Assembly (NCBI GenBank): GCA_019247895.1
Contig: JAFBAF010000065.1
Span: 1 to 47,222 of the forward strand
DNA: 47,222 nucleotides
From: Parafilimonas sp.
GTDB lineage: Bacteria > Bacteroidota > Bacteroidia > Chitinophagales > Chitinophagaceae
Reading direction: 5' to 3'
Part shown: piece by piece, positions 38,627 through 47,222 of the stretch
How the letters are laid out: the number at the start of each line of letters is the position of its first letter
Numbering within the stretch: the first letter of the stretch is position 1
Translations under genes and position numbers: made by a program
Notes under the pieces: generated by a model
What the model saw: the letters and a program-made list of their open reading frames with translations, nothing else
Told to the model about the DNA's origin: nothing
The model's database searches: none

Positions 38627-41600
38627 ATGCGTATTTTACTGTTATATGTTCTGCTTGGCTTATTTTTTATTTCGTGCCATTCAAAACAACAAATAACACT
38701 ATTTACTTTACAGGAAAATACGGGAATAGATTTTAATAACAAGGTTACAGATGGCCAGCTCGAAAATGGTTTTACTTACCGTAATTATTACAATGGCGGC
38801 GGCGTTGCAACTGGTGATCTGAATAATGATGGTTTGCCCGATGTATTTTTTACATCAAACATGGGCGAAAACAAATTATACCTGAATAAAGGCAATTTTA
38901 AGTTTAGCGATATCACTTCAGCATCGGGCATTAAGCAAGACAATATGTGGAGCACAGGTGTTGTTATGGTTGATATAAATCATGACGGCTGGCTCGATAT
39001 TTATGTTTGCAATGCCGGACACATGAAAGACCACAATCGCAGGAATAAATTATACATCAACAACCATAACCTTACTTTTACTGAAGAAGGCGCTAAGTAC
39101 GGATTGGATATTTCTGCGTATACAACACAGGTTGCTTTTTTTGATTATGATCATGATGGCGACCTTGATTGTTTTATGATCGATAATAGTCCGATGCCGA
39201 TTAATGATCTTGGCTATGTGAATCGGCGCGACCTTCCTGATAAAGACTGGCCAATTGCAGATTTTTTAAAGGGCGGCGGCGATCATTTATACAGAAATGA
39301 TAACGGTCATTTTACTGAAATAACACAGCAGGCAGGCATTCATGGCGGCTTAATAAGTTTTGGTTTAGGTATTTCCATCGGCGATATCAATAACGATGGC
39401 TGGCCTGACATCTATGTCTCTAATGATTCTTATGAGCGTGATTACTGTTACATCAATCAAAAAGATGGAACATTTAAGGACGACTTTGAAAGTTGCTTTT
39501 CGCACACAAGCCTTTCGTCAATGGGCTCTGATATGGCAGATATCAACAACGATGGATATCCTGAAATTTTTACAACAGACATGTTGCCTGGTGATGATTA
39601 TCGTTTGAAGACATTAGGCTCATTTGAAAATATTGATCTTTTACGCAAAAAAGTAAAGCAGGATTTTTATTATCAATACATGAAGAATTGTTTGCAACTG
39701 AACAATAAGAATGGAACGTTTTCTGACGTGGCAAACCTTTGCGGAGTGTCAGCAACAGACTGGAGTTGGGGTGCTTTGCTATTTGATGCAGATAATGATG
39801 GCCTGAATGATATTTATGTCTGCAATGGTGTAAATCGTGATGTGACTGATCTTGATTTTACCGACTTTTTTGCAAACGAAGAAGTGCAGAAGCTGGTATT
39901 ATCCAATAATCAGAAAAATGTTGATCAAGTATTAAAGCATCTTCCGCAAAACCCCTTAATTAATAAAGCTTTTAAAAACAAAGGCAATTTAATGTTTGAA
40001 GCTGTTGGTAAAAGCTGGGGCTTTACACAAACCTCTTTTTCAAACGGCGCTGCTTATGCTGACTTAGATAATGATGGCGATCTTGATCTCATCATCAATA
40101 ACGAGAACGGACCTGCATTTGTTTATAAGAACAATGCAAGGCAGCTTAATAAAAACCATTACGTTGCTGTAAAACTTAAAGGCGAAAAAGAAAACACCTT
40201 TGCTATCGGAAGCGTAATAAAGTTGTATGCAGGCAACCAGATTTTAAGTCGTGAAGTTATGCCCAGTCGTGGCTTTCAATCATCAGTAGATTATAAACAG
40301 ATCATCGGTTTGGGAGATCTTGCTAAAATAGATTCGATGATCATTGTGTGGCCAAATCTTTCTTATTCAAAATTTATTCATCCTTCAATTGATACAACTT
40401 ATTTTATTCAGCAACCGGATTCATCGAACGCTTACAGTGAACCAATGCTTTCAACAAATGTTTTAATTGATTCCGTTAATTCAAATTTTGAAAAGCATGT
40501 TGAAGATGATTATGTAGATTTTTATTATGAGCGAAATGTGCCTGAAATGCTTTCGCGTGAAGGTCCGAAAGCTGCAACCGGCGATGTAAATGGCGATGGC
40601 TTAACAGATGTTTATATCGGCGGAACGCAAAATCATCCCGGGCAGATCTATCTGCAAACAAAGGATGGAGAATTTGTAAAAAAAGATGAACCTGCATTCA
40701 GGCAGTTTTCAGATTTTGAAGATGATGCAGTTTTGTTTTTTGATGCAGATGGAGGTGGCGATCTTGATTTGTTTGTTGGTCCGGGCGGCAATAACAACCC
40801 GCCATACAGCAGGCAAATGCAGATAAGATTTTTTAAAAATGACGGCAAAGGGAATTTTACATTGGATGCGGCTGCATTTCCAAATAATGGTGTTGATATT
40901 TCAGTTGCAGAGGCATACGATTTTGATCATGATGGTGATTTAGACTTGTTTGTTGGTGGAAGAAATGAACCGCGTAATTATGGTGTTAATCCGCGCAGCT
41001 ATATTTTTAAAAACGATGGCAAAGGCCATTTCACCGATGTTACAAGTACAATTGCGCCCGATATTGAAAATATCGGAATGGTTACAAGCGCTGCATGGGC
41101 AGATGTTACAGGCAACAGGGATAAAGAATTAATTATTTGCGGTGAATGGATGACGCCGGCCATCTTTCAATACAGCAACAATCATTTCGAAGAAATAAAA
41201 ACAAATCTTTCTGATATGTTTGGCTGGTGGCTCAGTGTAAGCGTTGCTGATGTAAATGGTGATGGCAAACAGGATTTGATATTAGGCAACATTGGTGAAA
41301 ATTTTTATCTCAATCCAAACAAACAAGATCCTGTTAAGCTTTGGGTGAATGATTTTAATCAGAACGGAAACACAGATAAAATTCTCACACGCACAGTTGG
41401 TGGGAAAGACGTTCCTGTTTTTCTGAAGCATGATATGCAGGATGAAGTTCCATTAATTAAAAAACAAAATTTGCAACACGCGGATTATGCAAAAAAATCT
41501 ATCCAGGATCTGTTTCCTGCTAACCTTTTAAGTAAAAGCTTGATTAAGCAATTCAATTATACAAACTCATGTGTTGCTATCAACAATGGTAATGGAAACT

Positions 41601-41932
41601 TTAGGGTTGAAAAATTACCGGTGCTGGCGCAGATATCTTCTATCAATGCAATTAATTGCACTGATATAAATAATGATGGTAAGATTGATTTAATAATTGG
41701 CGGGAATGAAGATAATTTCTTTCCGCAGTTTGGAAGATTAGATGCAAGCTTTGGAAATCTTTTGATAAATGATGGCAAGGGAAATTTCACTTGCATGGAT
41801 TGCACAAAATCAGGCCTTTCAATCCGCGGCCAAATAAAAGACATTAAAGAAATTGATTCAGGTAACAAAAAATATTTGTTGTTTCTCAGAAATAATGATT
41901 TTCCTGTACTATATAAAATTCATAACAATTAA
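38627..41932 (+). CDS. giant VCBS/FG-GAP repeat lipoprotein with ASPIC/UnbV-like domain (copy 1)
   Basis: Lipobox LGLFFISCHSKQ; ~12 Ca-binding loops of the form DxNxDGxxDI/LY/F (DLNNDGLPDVFF, DINHDGWLDIYV, DYDHDGDLDCFM...); ASPIC/UnbV-like VAVKLKGEKENTFAIGSVIKLYAGNQILSREVMPSRGFQSSVDYKQIIGLG. Confidence 0.92.
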   Translation: MRILLLYVLLGLFFISCHSKQQITLFTLQENTGIDFNNKVTDGQLENGFTYRNYYNGGGVATGDLNNDGLPDVFFTSNMGENKLYLNKGNFKFSDITSASGIKQDNMWSTGVVMVDINHDGWLDIYVCNAGHMKDHNRRNKLYINNHNLTFTEEGAKYGLDISAYTTQVAFFDYDHDGDLDCFMIDNSPMPINDLGYVNRRDLPDKDWPIADFLKGGGDHLYRNDNGHFTEITQQAGIHGGLISFGLGISIGDINNDGWPDIYVSNDSYERDYCYINQKDGTFKDDFESCFSHTSLSSMGSDMADINNDGYPEIFTTDMLPGDDYRLKTLGSFENIDLLRKKVKQDFYYQYMKNCLQLNNKNGTFSDVANLCGVSATDWSWGALLFDADNDGLNDIYVCNGVNRDVTDLDFTDFFANEEVQKLVLSNNQKNVDQVLKHLPQNPLINKAFKNKGNLMFEAVGKSWGFTQTSFSNGAAYADLDNDGDLDLIINNENGPAFVYKNNARQLNKNHYVAVKLKGEKENTFAIGSVIKLYAGNQILSREVMPSRGFQSSVDYKQIIGLGDLAKIDSMIIVWPNLSYSKFIHPSIDTTYFIQQPDSSNAYSEPMLSTNVLIDSVNSNFEKHVEDDYVDFYYERNVPEMLSREGPKAATGDVNGDGLTDVYIGGTQNHPGQIYLQTKDGEFVKKDEPAFRQFSDFEDDAVLFFDADGGGDLDLFVGPGGNNNPPYSRQMQIRFFKNDGKGNFTLDAAAFPNNGVDISVAEAYDFDHDGDLDLFVGGRNEPRNYGVNPRSYIFKNDGKGHFTDVTSTIAPDIENIGMVTSAAWADVTGNRDKELIICGEWMTPAIFQYSNNHFEEIKTNLSDMFGWWLSVSVADVNGDGKQDLILGNIGENFYLNPNKQDPVKLWVNDFNQNGNTDKILTRTVGGKDVPVFLKHDMQDEVPLIKKQNLQHADYAKKSIQDLFPANLLSKSLIKQFNYTNSCVAINNGNGNFRVEKLPVLAQISSINAINCTDINNDGKIDLIIGGNEDNFFPQFGRLDASFGNLLINDGKGNFTCMDCTKSGLSIRGQIKDIKEIDSGNKKYLLFLRNNDFPVLYKIHNN

Positions 41933-41964
41933 ATAATAAAGCTCATTCGCAATTGCTATAACTT

Positions 41965-44900
41965 ATGATACAGTGTAAAAAATATGAGCTTTATGTTTTA
42001 TTATACTTTGTATTATGCGCTGCCTGTTCATCCAAAAAAAATCTACCTGTATTTGAAGTACTCAATGCCAAACAAACAGGCCTTGATTTCGTAAACAAAC
42101 TCACGCCAACAAACGATTTTAATGTTTTTCACTACATGTACTTTTATAATGGCGCCGGCGTTGCTGCAGGTGATTTTAATAACGATGGATTGATCGATCT
42201 CTTTTTTGCTTCAAACCAGGGACAGAATAAATTATATCTCAACACCGGCAATATGCATTTTAAAGATGTAACTGCCGAAGCGCATATTCCCAATGATGGC
42301 GGATGGAGTACAGGTGTTTCTGTTGTTGATATAAATAATGATGGCTTACTTGATTTGTATGTTTGCCGCGTTGGGAAATATGAAACGCTGAACAGTCATA
42401 ACGAATTTCTCATCTGCAAGGGCATTGATAAAAATGGTGTGCCTTATTATGAAGATGAAGCAAAACAATTAGGCGTTGATTTTTCAGGCTTCAGTACACA
42501 GGCTGCTTTTTTTGATTACGATGGCGATGGTGATCTTGACATGTATTTGTTGAATCATTCTATTCATCAGAATGGAACATTCGGTTTGCGTTCATTGCTT
42601 ATCAACACAAAGAGCGATGTTTCAGGTGATCATTTTTATAGAAATGATAACGGACATTTTACTGATATAACAAAAGACATCGGGATCAACAGTTCTGTGT
42701 TGGGTTATGGCCTCGGGCTTTCTATTGCAGATATAAACATGGATGGCTGGCCTGATATTTACGTTGGCAACGATTTTCATGAGAAGGATTATTTGTACAT
42801 CAACGATCACGACGGAAGTTTTAAAGAAGAAGATTCAACAAGCTTCATGCATACAAGTCAATACACAATGGGTGTTGATGTTGCTGATGTGAACAATGAT
42901 GCCCTTCCCGAAATTGTAAGCATGGATATGTTGCCTTCTGATCCTTACATTTTAAAACGATCATTGGGTGAAGATGAAAACGATTTGTTCAAACAAAAAA
43001 TAAAATATGGCTATAGTTATCAATTTACACGTAATAATCTTCAATACAATCGCGGCAACGGCACGTTCAGTGAAGTTGGATTATATGCAGGCATTGCTGC
43101 AACAGATTGGAGCTGGTCTCCTCTGTGGGTTGATTTTGATAATGATGGTTTGAAAGATCTTTTTATTTCAAACGGAATTCCTAAACGCCTTAACGACATT
43201 GATTACGTGAATTACGTTTCAAACGACCAGGTACAAATGGATATACGATTAAATAATGCTGAGACAAAGGACATGTCGTTGATAGATAAATTCCCTGAAA
43301 TTAAAATTCCGAATAAGTTTTACAAGAATGATGGTTTGCTTGAATTTACAGATATTGCTTCGTCCATAAAAAATGATCAGTCAACATTTTCAAACGGTGC
43401 ACTGGCTGCGGATTTAGATGGCGATGGTGATTTGGATATTGTTGTTAATAATATTGATGCGCCTGCGATGATCTATGAAAATAAATCGAACGATAACAAG
43501 CAAAAAGATTTTATTGAATTTAAACTAAAAGGTACGCCGCAAAATATAAATGCTGTTGGTTCAAAAATTATTGTGTTTGCAAAGAATGATATCAGAACAT
43601 ATGAAAAGTTTCCGCTGCATGGTTTTTTATCAAGCGCAGAAATTCCAATACACATTGGTTTTAAAAATGCAAGCGTAGATTCTGTTGTGCTTATCTGGCC
43701 TGATAATTCTTATCAAAAAATAAACTGGCAAAGCGATACAGGAAAAATTGTTCGTGTCAATTATGCGGCGGGTCTTCCTAAGTTTGATTATGATGAGCTG
43801 AAAAAGTATGCCGTTAATCCTTCAAAACCCGTTGAAGATATTACTCATCAGGTAGACTTTAATTATAAACATGAAGAAAATGATTTCCCGGAGTTTGATC
43901 GTGAGCCATTGATACCGCACATGAACTCAACGGAAGGCCCTGCATTGGCAGTTGGCGATATCAATCATGATGGATTAGATGATGTATTTATCGGCGCTTC
44001 AAAATTGTATAAACCTGCTGTCTTTATTCAAACCTTATCTGGAAAATTTGCTAAAGCAAATGAGCCTGCTTTGGACAGGGATAGTGTTTATGAAGATGTG
44101 GATGCATGTTGGGCTGATGTAAACGGTGATGCTAATGCGGATCTTATTATTGCAAGTGGGGGCAATGAATATTTTGGAACGGATTCTAATTTATTGCCGC
44201 GTGTTTATCTGAATGATGGCAAGGGAAATCTTACACGAAAGTTCGATGCTTTCTCTAACATTTATACAACGCAGGCCTGTGTGGTGCCTTATGATTTTAA
44301 TCATGATGGGCATGTTGATTTGTTCATCGGAAGCAGGGTTGTTCAATTTCATTACGGAGATACTCCGCAATCGTATTTATTAATGAATGATGGAACAGGG
44401 AAGTTTAAAGACGTAACGAATCAGTATGCAAAAGAGCTTATGAATGTTGGAATGATAACGAATGCGGTTTGGTGTGATATAGATAAAGATGGCAATAAAG
44501 ATCTGATACTATCACTTGATTGGGGAGGCATTGTTGCATTCATGAATGATAATGGACACTTCACTAAAAAAGTTTTAACTGACAAACATGGCTGGTGGAA
44601 TTTTGTTTATCCATGCGATGTAGATAATGATGGTGATGTCGATCTGGTTGCGGGCAACCTTGGTTTGAATAGCCGGTTAAAAGCAAACGATGCACAACCT
44701 GTGCGTTTATACATCAATGATTTTGATGATAACGGCAACAAAGAACAAATACTTACTTACTATCTTAACAACAAAGAAATCCCGTTTGCGAATAAAGATG
44801 AATTGCAAAAACAGATGCCTTCACTTAAAAAGAAATACTTATATGCCGGTGATTTCGCAAAAGCATCTTTGAGTGATATTTTTACGCAAAGCAAATTAAA

Positions 44901-45306
44901 ATCGTCAACTACATTAACTGCAAACTGGTTTGCTAATACCATTTTTATAAACAATGGAAAAATGAATTTTAAGGCAGTACCAATGCCGGTGCAGGCGCAG
45001 CTTTCATCATACAGAACCGCGACTGTTGTTGATGCAAATGGCGATAACCTTCCCGATATTTTGTTAGGCGGAAATTATTACGATAATAATATTCAAATGG
45101 GAAGATATGATGCTGATTATGGAACTATATTAATAAATAAGGGCAATGACAATTTTGTTGCTACGTCATTAAATGGCTTAACTGTAAAAGGGCAGGTGCG
45201 TTCAATAAAACCGATTAAACTCATCAATAGCAAACAAGCCTTTGTGTTTGCGCGAAATAACGACAGCACTCTGATGATTGATTTTAAAAGCCAGCCGTTA
45301 CACTAA
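41965..45306 (+). CDS. giant VCBS/FG-GAP repeat lipoprotein with ASPIC/UnbV-like domain (copy 2)
   Basis: Lipobox YFVLCAACSSKK; repeated DxNxDGxxDL/IF loops (DFNNDGLIDLFF, DINNDGLLDLYV, DYDGDGDLDMYL...); FKLKGTPQNINAVGSKIIVFAKNDIRTYEKFPLHGFLSSAEIPIHIGFK. Colinear paralog of the preceding gene. Confidence 0.92.
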   Translation: MIQCKKYELYVLLYFVLCAACSSKKNLPVFEVLNAKQTGLDFVNKLTPTNDFNVFHYMYFYNGAGVAAGDFNNDGLIDLFFASNQGQNKLYLNTGNMHFKDVTAEAHIPNDGGWSTGVSVVDINNDGLLDLYVCRVGKYETLNSHNEFLICKGIDKNGVPYYEDEAKQLGVDFSGFSTQAAFFDYDGDGDLDMYLLNHSIHQNGTFGLRSLLINTKSDVSGDHFYRNDNGHFTDITKDIGINSSVLGYGLGLSIADINMDGWPDIYVGNDFHEKDYLYINDHDGSFKEEDSTSFMHTSQYTMGVDVADVNNDALPEIVSMDMLPSDPYILKRSLGEDENDLFKQKIKYGYSYQFTRNNLQYNRGNGTFSEVGLYAGIAATDWSWSPLWVDFDNDGLKDLFISNGIPKRLNDIDYVNYVSNDQVQMDIRLNNAETKDMSLIDKFPEIKIPNKFYKNDGLLEFTDIASSIKNDQSTFSNGALAADLDGDGDLDIVVNNIDAPAMIYENKSNDNKQKDFIEFKLKGTPQNINAVGSKIIVFAKNDIRTYEKFPLHGFLSSAEIPIHIGFKNASVDSVVLIWPDNSYQKINWQSDTGKIVRVNYAAGLPKFDYDELKKYAVNPSKPVEDITHQVDFNYKHEENDFPEFDREPLIPHMNSTEGPALAVGDINHDGLDDVFIGASKLYKPAVFIQTLSGKFAKANEPALDRDSVYEDVDACWADVNGDANADLIIASGGNEYFGTDSNLLPRVYLNDGKGNLTRKFDAFSNIYTTQACVVPYDFNHDGHVDLFIGSRVVQFHYGDTPQSYLLMNDGTGKFKDVTNQYAKELMNVGMITNAVWCDIDKDGNKDLILSLDWGGIVAFMNDNGHFTKKVLTDKHGWWNFVYPCDVDNDGDVDLVAGNLGLNSRLKANDAQPVRLYINDFDDNGNKEQILTYYLNNKEIPFANKDELQKQMPSLKKKYLYAGDFAKASLSDIFTQSKLKSSTTLTANWFANTIFINNGKMNFKAVPMPVQAQLSSYRTATVVDANGDNLPDILLGGNYYDNNIQMGRYDADYGTILINKGNDNFVATSLNGLTVKGQVRSIKPIKLINSKQAFVFARNNDSTLMIDFKSQPLH

Positions 45307-45311
45307 ACCAG

Positions 45312-47222
45312 TTACTTCAATAAATTTTTTATTTCGTTCAATCTCATTAATGCTTCAACTGGAGTTAAGCGGTTAATGTCGGTATTTTCAAGCAATTCTC
45401 TTATTGATGCAAAAGTTGCAGAGTGCTCATCAAATATAGAAAGCTGCAATTGATGCGATGCAATTTTTTTGATGTTGATGTTATGACTGCCACTTTGCTT
45501 TGATTCCAACTGTTTTAAAACATCATTAGCGCGATCAATTAATTGTGGCGGCATGCCGGCCATTTTCGCAACATGAATACCGAAGCTATGTGTGCTTCCG
45601 CCTGGCGCGAGTTTGCGTAAGAAAATAATTTTATTGCCAACTTCTTTATTAGTTATATGAAAGTTTTTTATGCGTGGAAATGTATTTTCCAGTTCGTTCA
45701 ACTCATGATAATGTGTAGCAAATAAAGTTTTGGGAACGCACGATGAATTATGCAAAAACTCCGCAATGCTCCAGGCAATGGAAATGCCATCATATGTTGA
45801 AGTACCGCGGCCAATTTCATCAAGCAATATTAAACTGCGTGATGAAATATTATTGATGATACTTGCAGTTTCATTCATTTCTACCATGAATGTACTTTCG
45901 CCACCACTTAAATTATCACTCGCGCCAACGCGTGTAAAAATTTTATCTGTTAATGGAACTTTTGCTTCATCTGCCGAAACAAAACTGCCCATGTGTGCAA
46001 GTAAAGTAATTAATGCGGTTTGTCGTAACAAAGCGCTTTTGCCGCTCATGTTGGGGCCGGTAAGAATAATGATTTGTTGTGATGATGGATCAAGCAAAAT
46101 ATCATTTGAAATATATTGCTCGCCTGGTGCTAAATTTTTTTCAATAACTGGATGCCGGCTTGCTTTTAAATGTAATTCATTGCCGTCATGCAATTGAGGC
46201 TTTTTATAATTATATTGAATTGCATTTTGCGCGAAACAACATAAACAATCAAGAATCGCCAGCACACTTCCGTTGTTTTGAATCGGCGCAATAAAATCTT
46301 GCAATTCTGTTAATAGTTTATCATACAACTCCGTTTCAAGTTGTAAAATTTTATCTTCTGCGCCTGTAATCTTTTCTTCATATTCTTTAAGTTCAGCTGT
46401 TATATAACGTTCCGCATTTGCCAAGGTTTGCTTGCGCATCCATGTTGCAGGCACTTTGGTTTTATGTGAATTGGTTACTTCTAAAAAATATCCGAACACA
46501 TTATTAAAACCAATCTTCAATGTTGTTATGCCTGTTATTTCTGCTTCGCGTTGTTGAATGTTGATGAGATATTGTTTGCCACCATTTGCAATTTCTTTTA
46601 GTTCATCCAAATCTTTATTAACACCTTTTTTTATAGCGCCGCCTTTATTTACAGCAACCGGCGGCACTTCTGTTATTTCATTGAATATTTTTTCTGAAAT
46701 ATAATTGCAAGCATTTATCGAAGCTGCTAATCTTTTTAAATATTCGTTGTTTGATGCGCTGCATACAGTTTTTATTTGTTCGGTGTATTGCAAGCCTTTT
46801 GCAAGCTGCATTACATCTCTTGGGTTAATTTTTTTTGTTGGGATCTTACTCACCAATCTTTCAATATCGCCGCATTGTTTTGTTAGTTGCTGAATTTGTT
46901 TTCTAAGATCAGTTTGCAAGATGAGGTATTCAACAGCGTTTAATCTTTCATTAATCTTCTTAGCATCTTTCAAAGGCAAGAGCAGCCAGCGTTTCAGCAA
47001 ACGAGCCCCCATAGGGCTTACGGTATTATCCAACACTTTTAATAAACTTAACTGTTGATCATTACCTGTATTTACTAACTCCAGATTGCGAATGGTAAAA
47101 CGATCCATCCACAAATAATCTTCTTTCTCTAACCGTTGAATGTTTGTGATGTGCTGAAGATTGGGATGCTCGGTTTCTTTTAAATAATGCAACACTGCGC
47201 CGGCAGCAATAATGCCGCATTG
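45312..47222 (-). CDS. mutS: DNA mismatch repair protein MutS, 5' end truncated by window edge
   Basis: Walker A ILTGPNMSGKSALLRQTALI, SRSLILLDEIGRGTSTYDGISIAWSIAEFL, LFATHYHEL. Frame stays open to the window end (QCGIIAAGAVLHYLKE...), so the GTG 'start' at 47195 is internal. Confidence 0.98.
   Translation of the reverse strand, partial: QCGIIAAGAVLHYLKETEHPNLQHITNIQRLEKEDYLWMDRFTIRNLELVNTGNDQQLSLLKVLDNTVSPMGARLLKRWLLLPLKDAKKINERLNAVEYLILQTDLRKQIQQLTKQCGDIERLVSKIPTKKINPRDVMQLAKGLQYTEQIKTVCSASNNEYLKRLAASINACNYISEKIFNEITEVPPVAVNKGGAIKKGVNKDLDELKEIANGGKQYLINIQQREAEITGITTLKIGFNNVFGYFLEVTNSHKTKVPATWMRKQTLANAERYITAELKEYEEKITGAEDKILQLETELYDKLLTELQDFIAPIQNNGSVLAILDCLCCFAQNAIQYNYKKPQLHDGNELHLKASRHPVIEKNLAPGEQYISNDILLDPSSQQIIILTGPNMSGKSALLRQTALITLLAHMGSFVSADEAKVPLTDKIFTRVGASDNLSGGESTFMVEMNETASIINNISSRSLILLDEIGRGTSTYDGISIAWSIAEFLHNSSCVPKTLFATHYHELNELENTFPRIKNFHITNKEVGNKIIFLRKLAPGGSTHSFGIHVAKMAGMPPQLIDRANDVLKQLESKQSGSHNINIKKIASHQLQLSIFDEHSATFASIRELLENTDINRLTPVEALMRLNEIKNLLK

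Noticed and set aside
45730-46197. 155-aa plus-strand ORF antisense to mutS
   Set aside because: Lies across the conserved MutS ATPase domain; explained by codon bias of the opposite strand.
1-47222. CRISPR arrays, tRNA/rRNA genes, transposases/IS ends, prophage or toxin-antitoxin genes
   Set aside because: None recognised: no regularly spaced repeats, no cloverleaf-like intergenic segments, no transposase or integrase motifs in the ORFs.

Overview
This 47.2 kb window looks like Bacteroidota, probably Chitinophagia-like. That placement is inferred from gene content: SusC/SusD, a T9SS C-terminal domain, TAnnTTTG-type promoters and a PID-CTERM-like tail. About 28 kb of it is a large exopolysaccharide (EPS) locus. 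It encodes a polyprenyl-P glycosylphosphotransferase, a Wza-like export lipoprotein, a Wzc-like tyrosine autokinase, a Wzy-like polymerase, a Wzx flippase, several glycosyltransferases (GT8, GT4 x2, WecG/TagA), a WcaF-like acetyltransferase, a beta-helix protein, a GDP-mannose 3,5-epimerase-like enzyme, a cupin and two tandem Wzi-like outer-membrane barrels. Two things stand out. (1) There is a small exosortase-family protein (2603-3196, minus) about 3.5 kb from a short secreted protein with an exosortase-substrate-like C-terminus (PLDPG-TM-KKLRDARR; about 6785-7060). The two flank a T9SS-sorted surface protein. (2) Five divergent sulfotransferase-like genes lie at 16220-22927, pointing to an unusually heavily sulfated EPS. 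Downstream are ordinary core genes (YcxB-like, GNAT, acpP, fabF, rnc, methylmalonyl-CoA epimerase, IscA-like), a SusC/SusD pair, two giant tandem VCBS/UnbV Ca-loop proteins, and the 3' part of mutS. All calls come from reading the sequence and motif recognition; no database searches were run.
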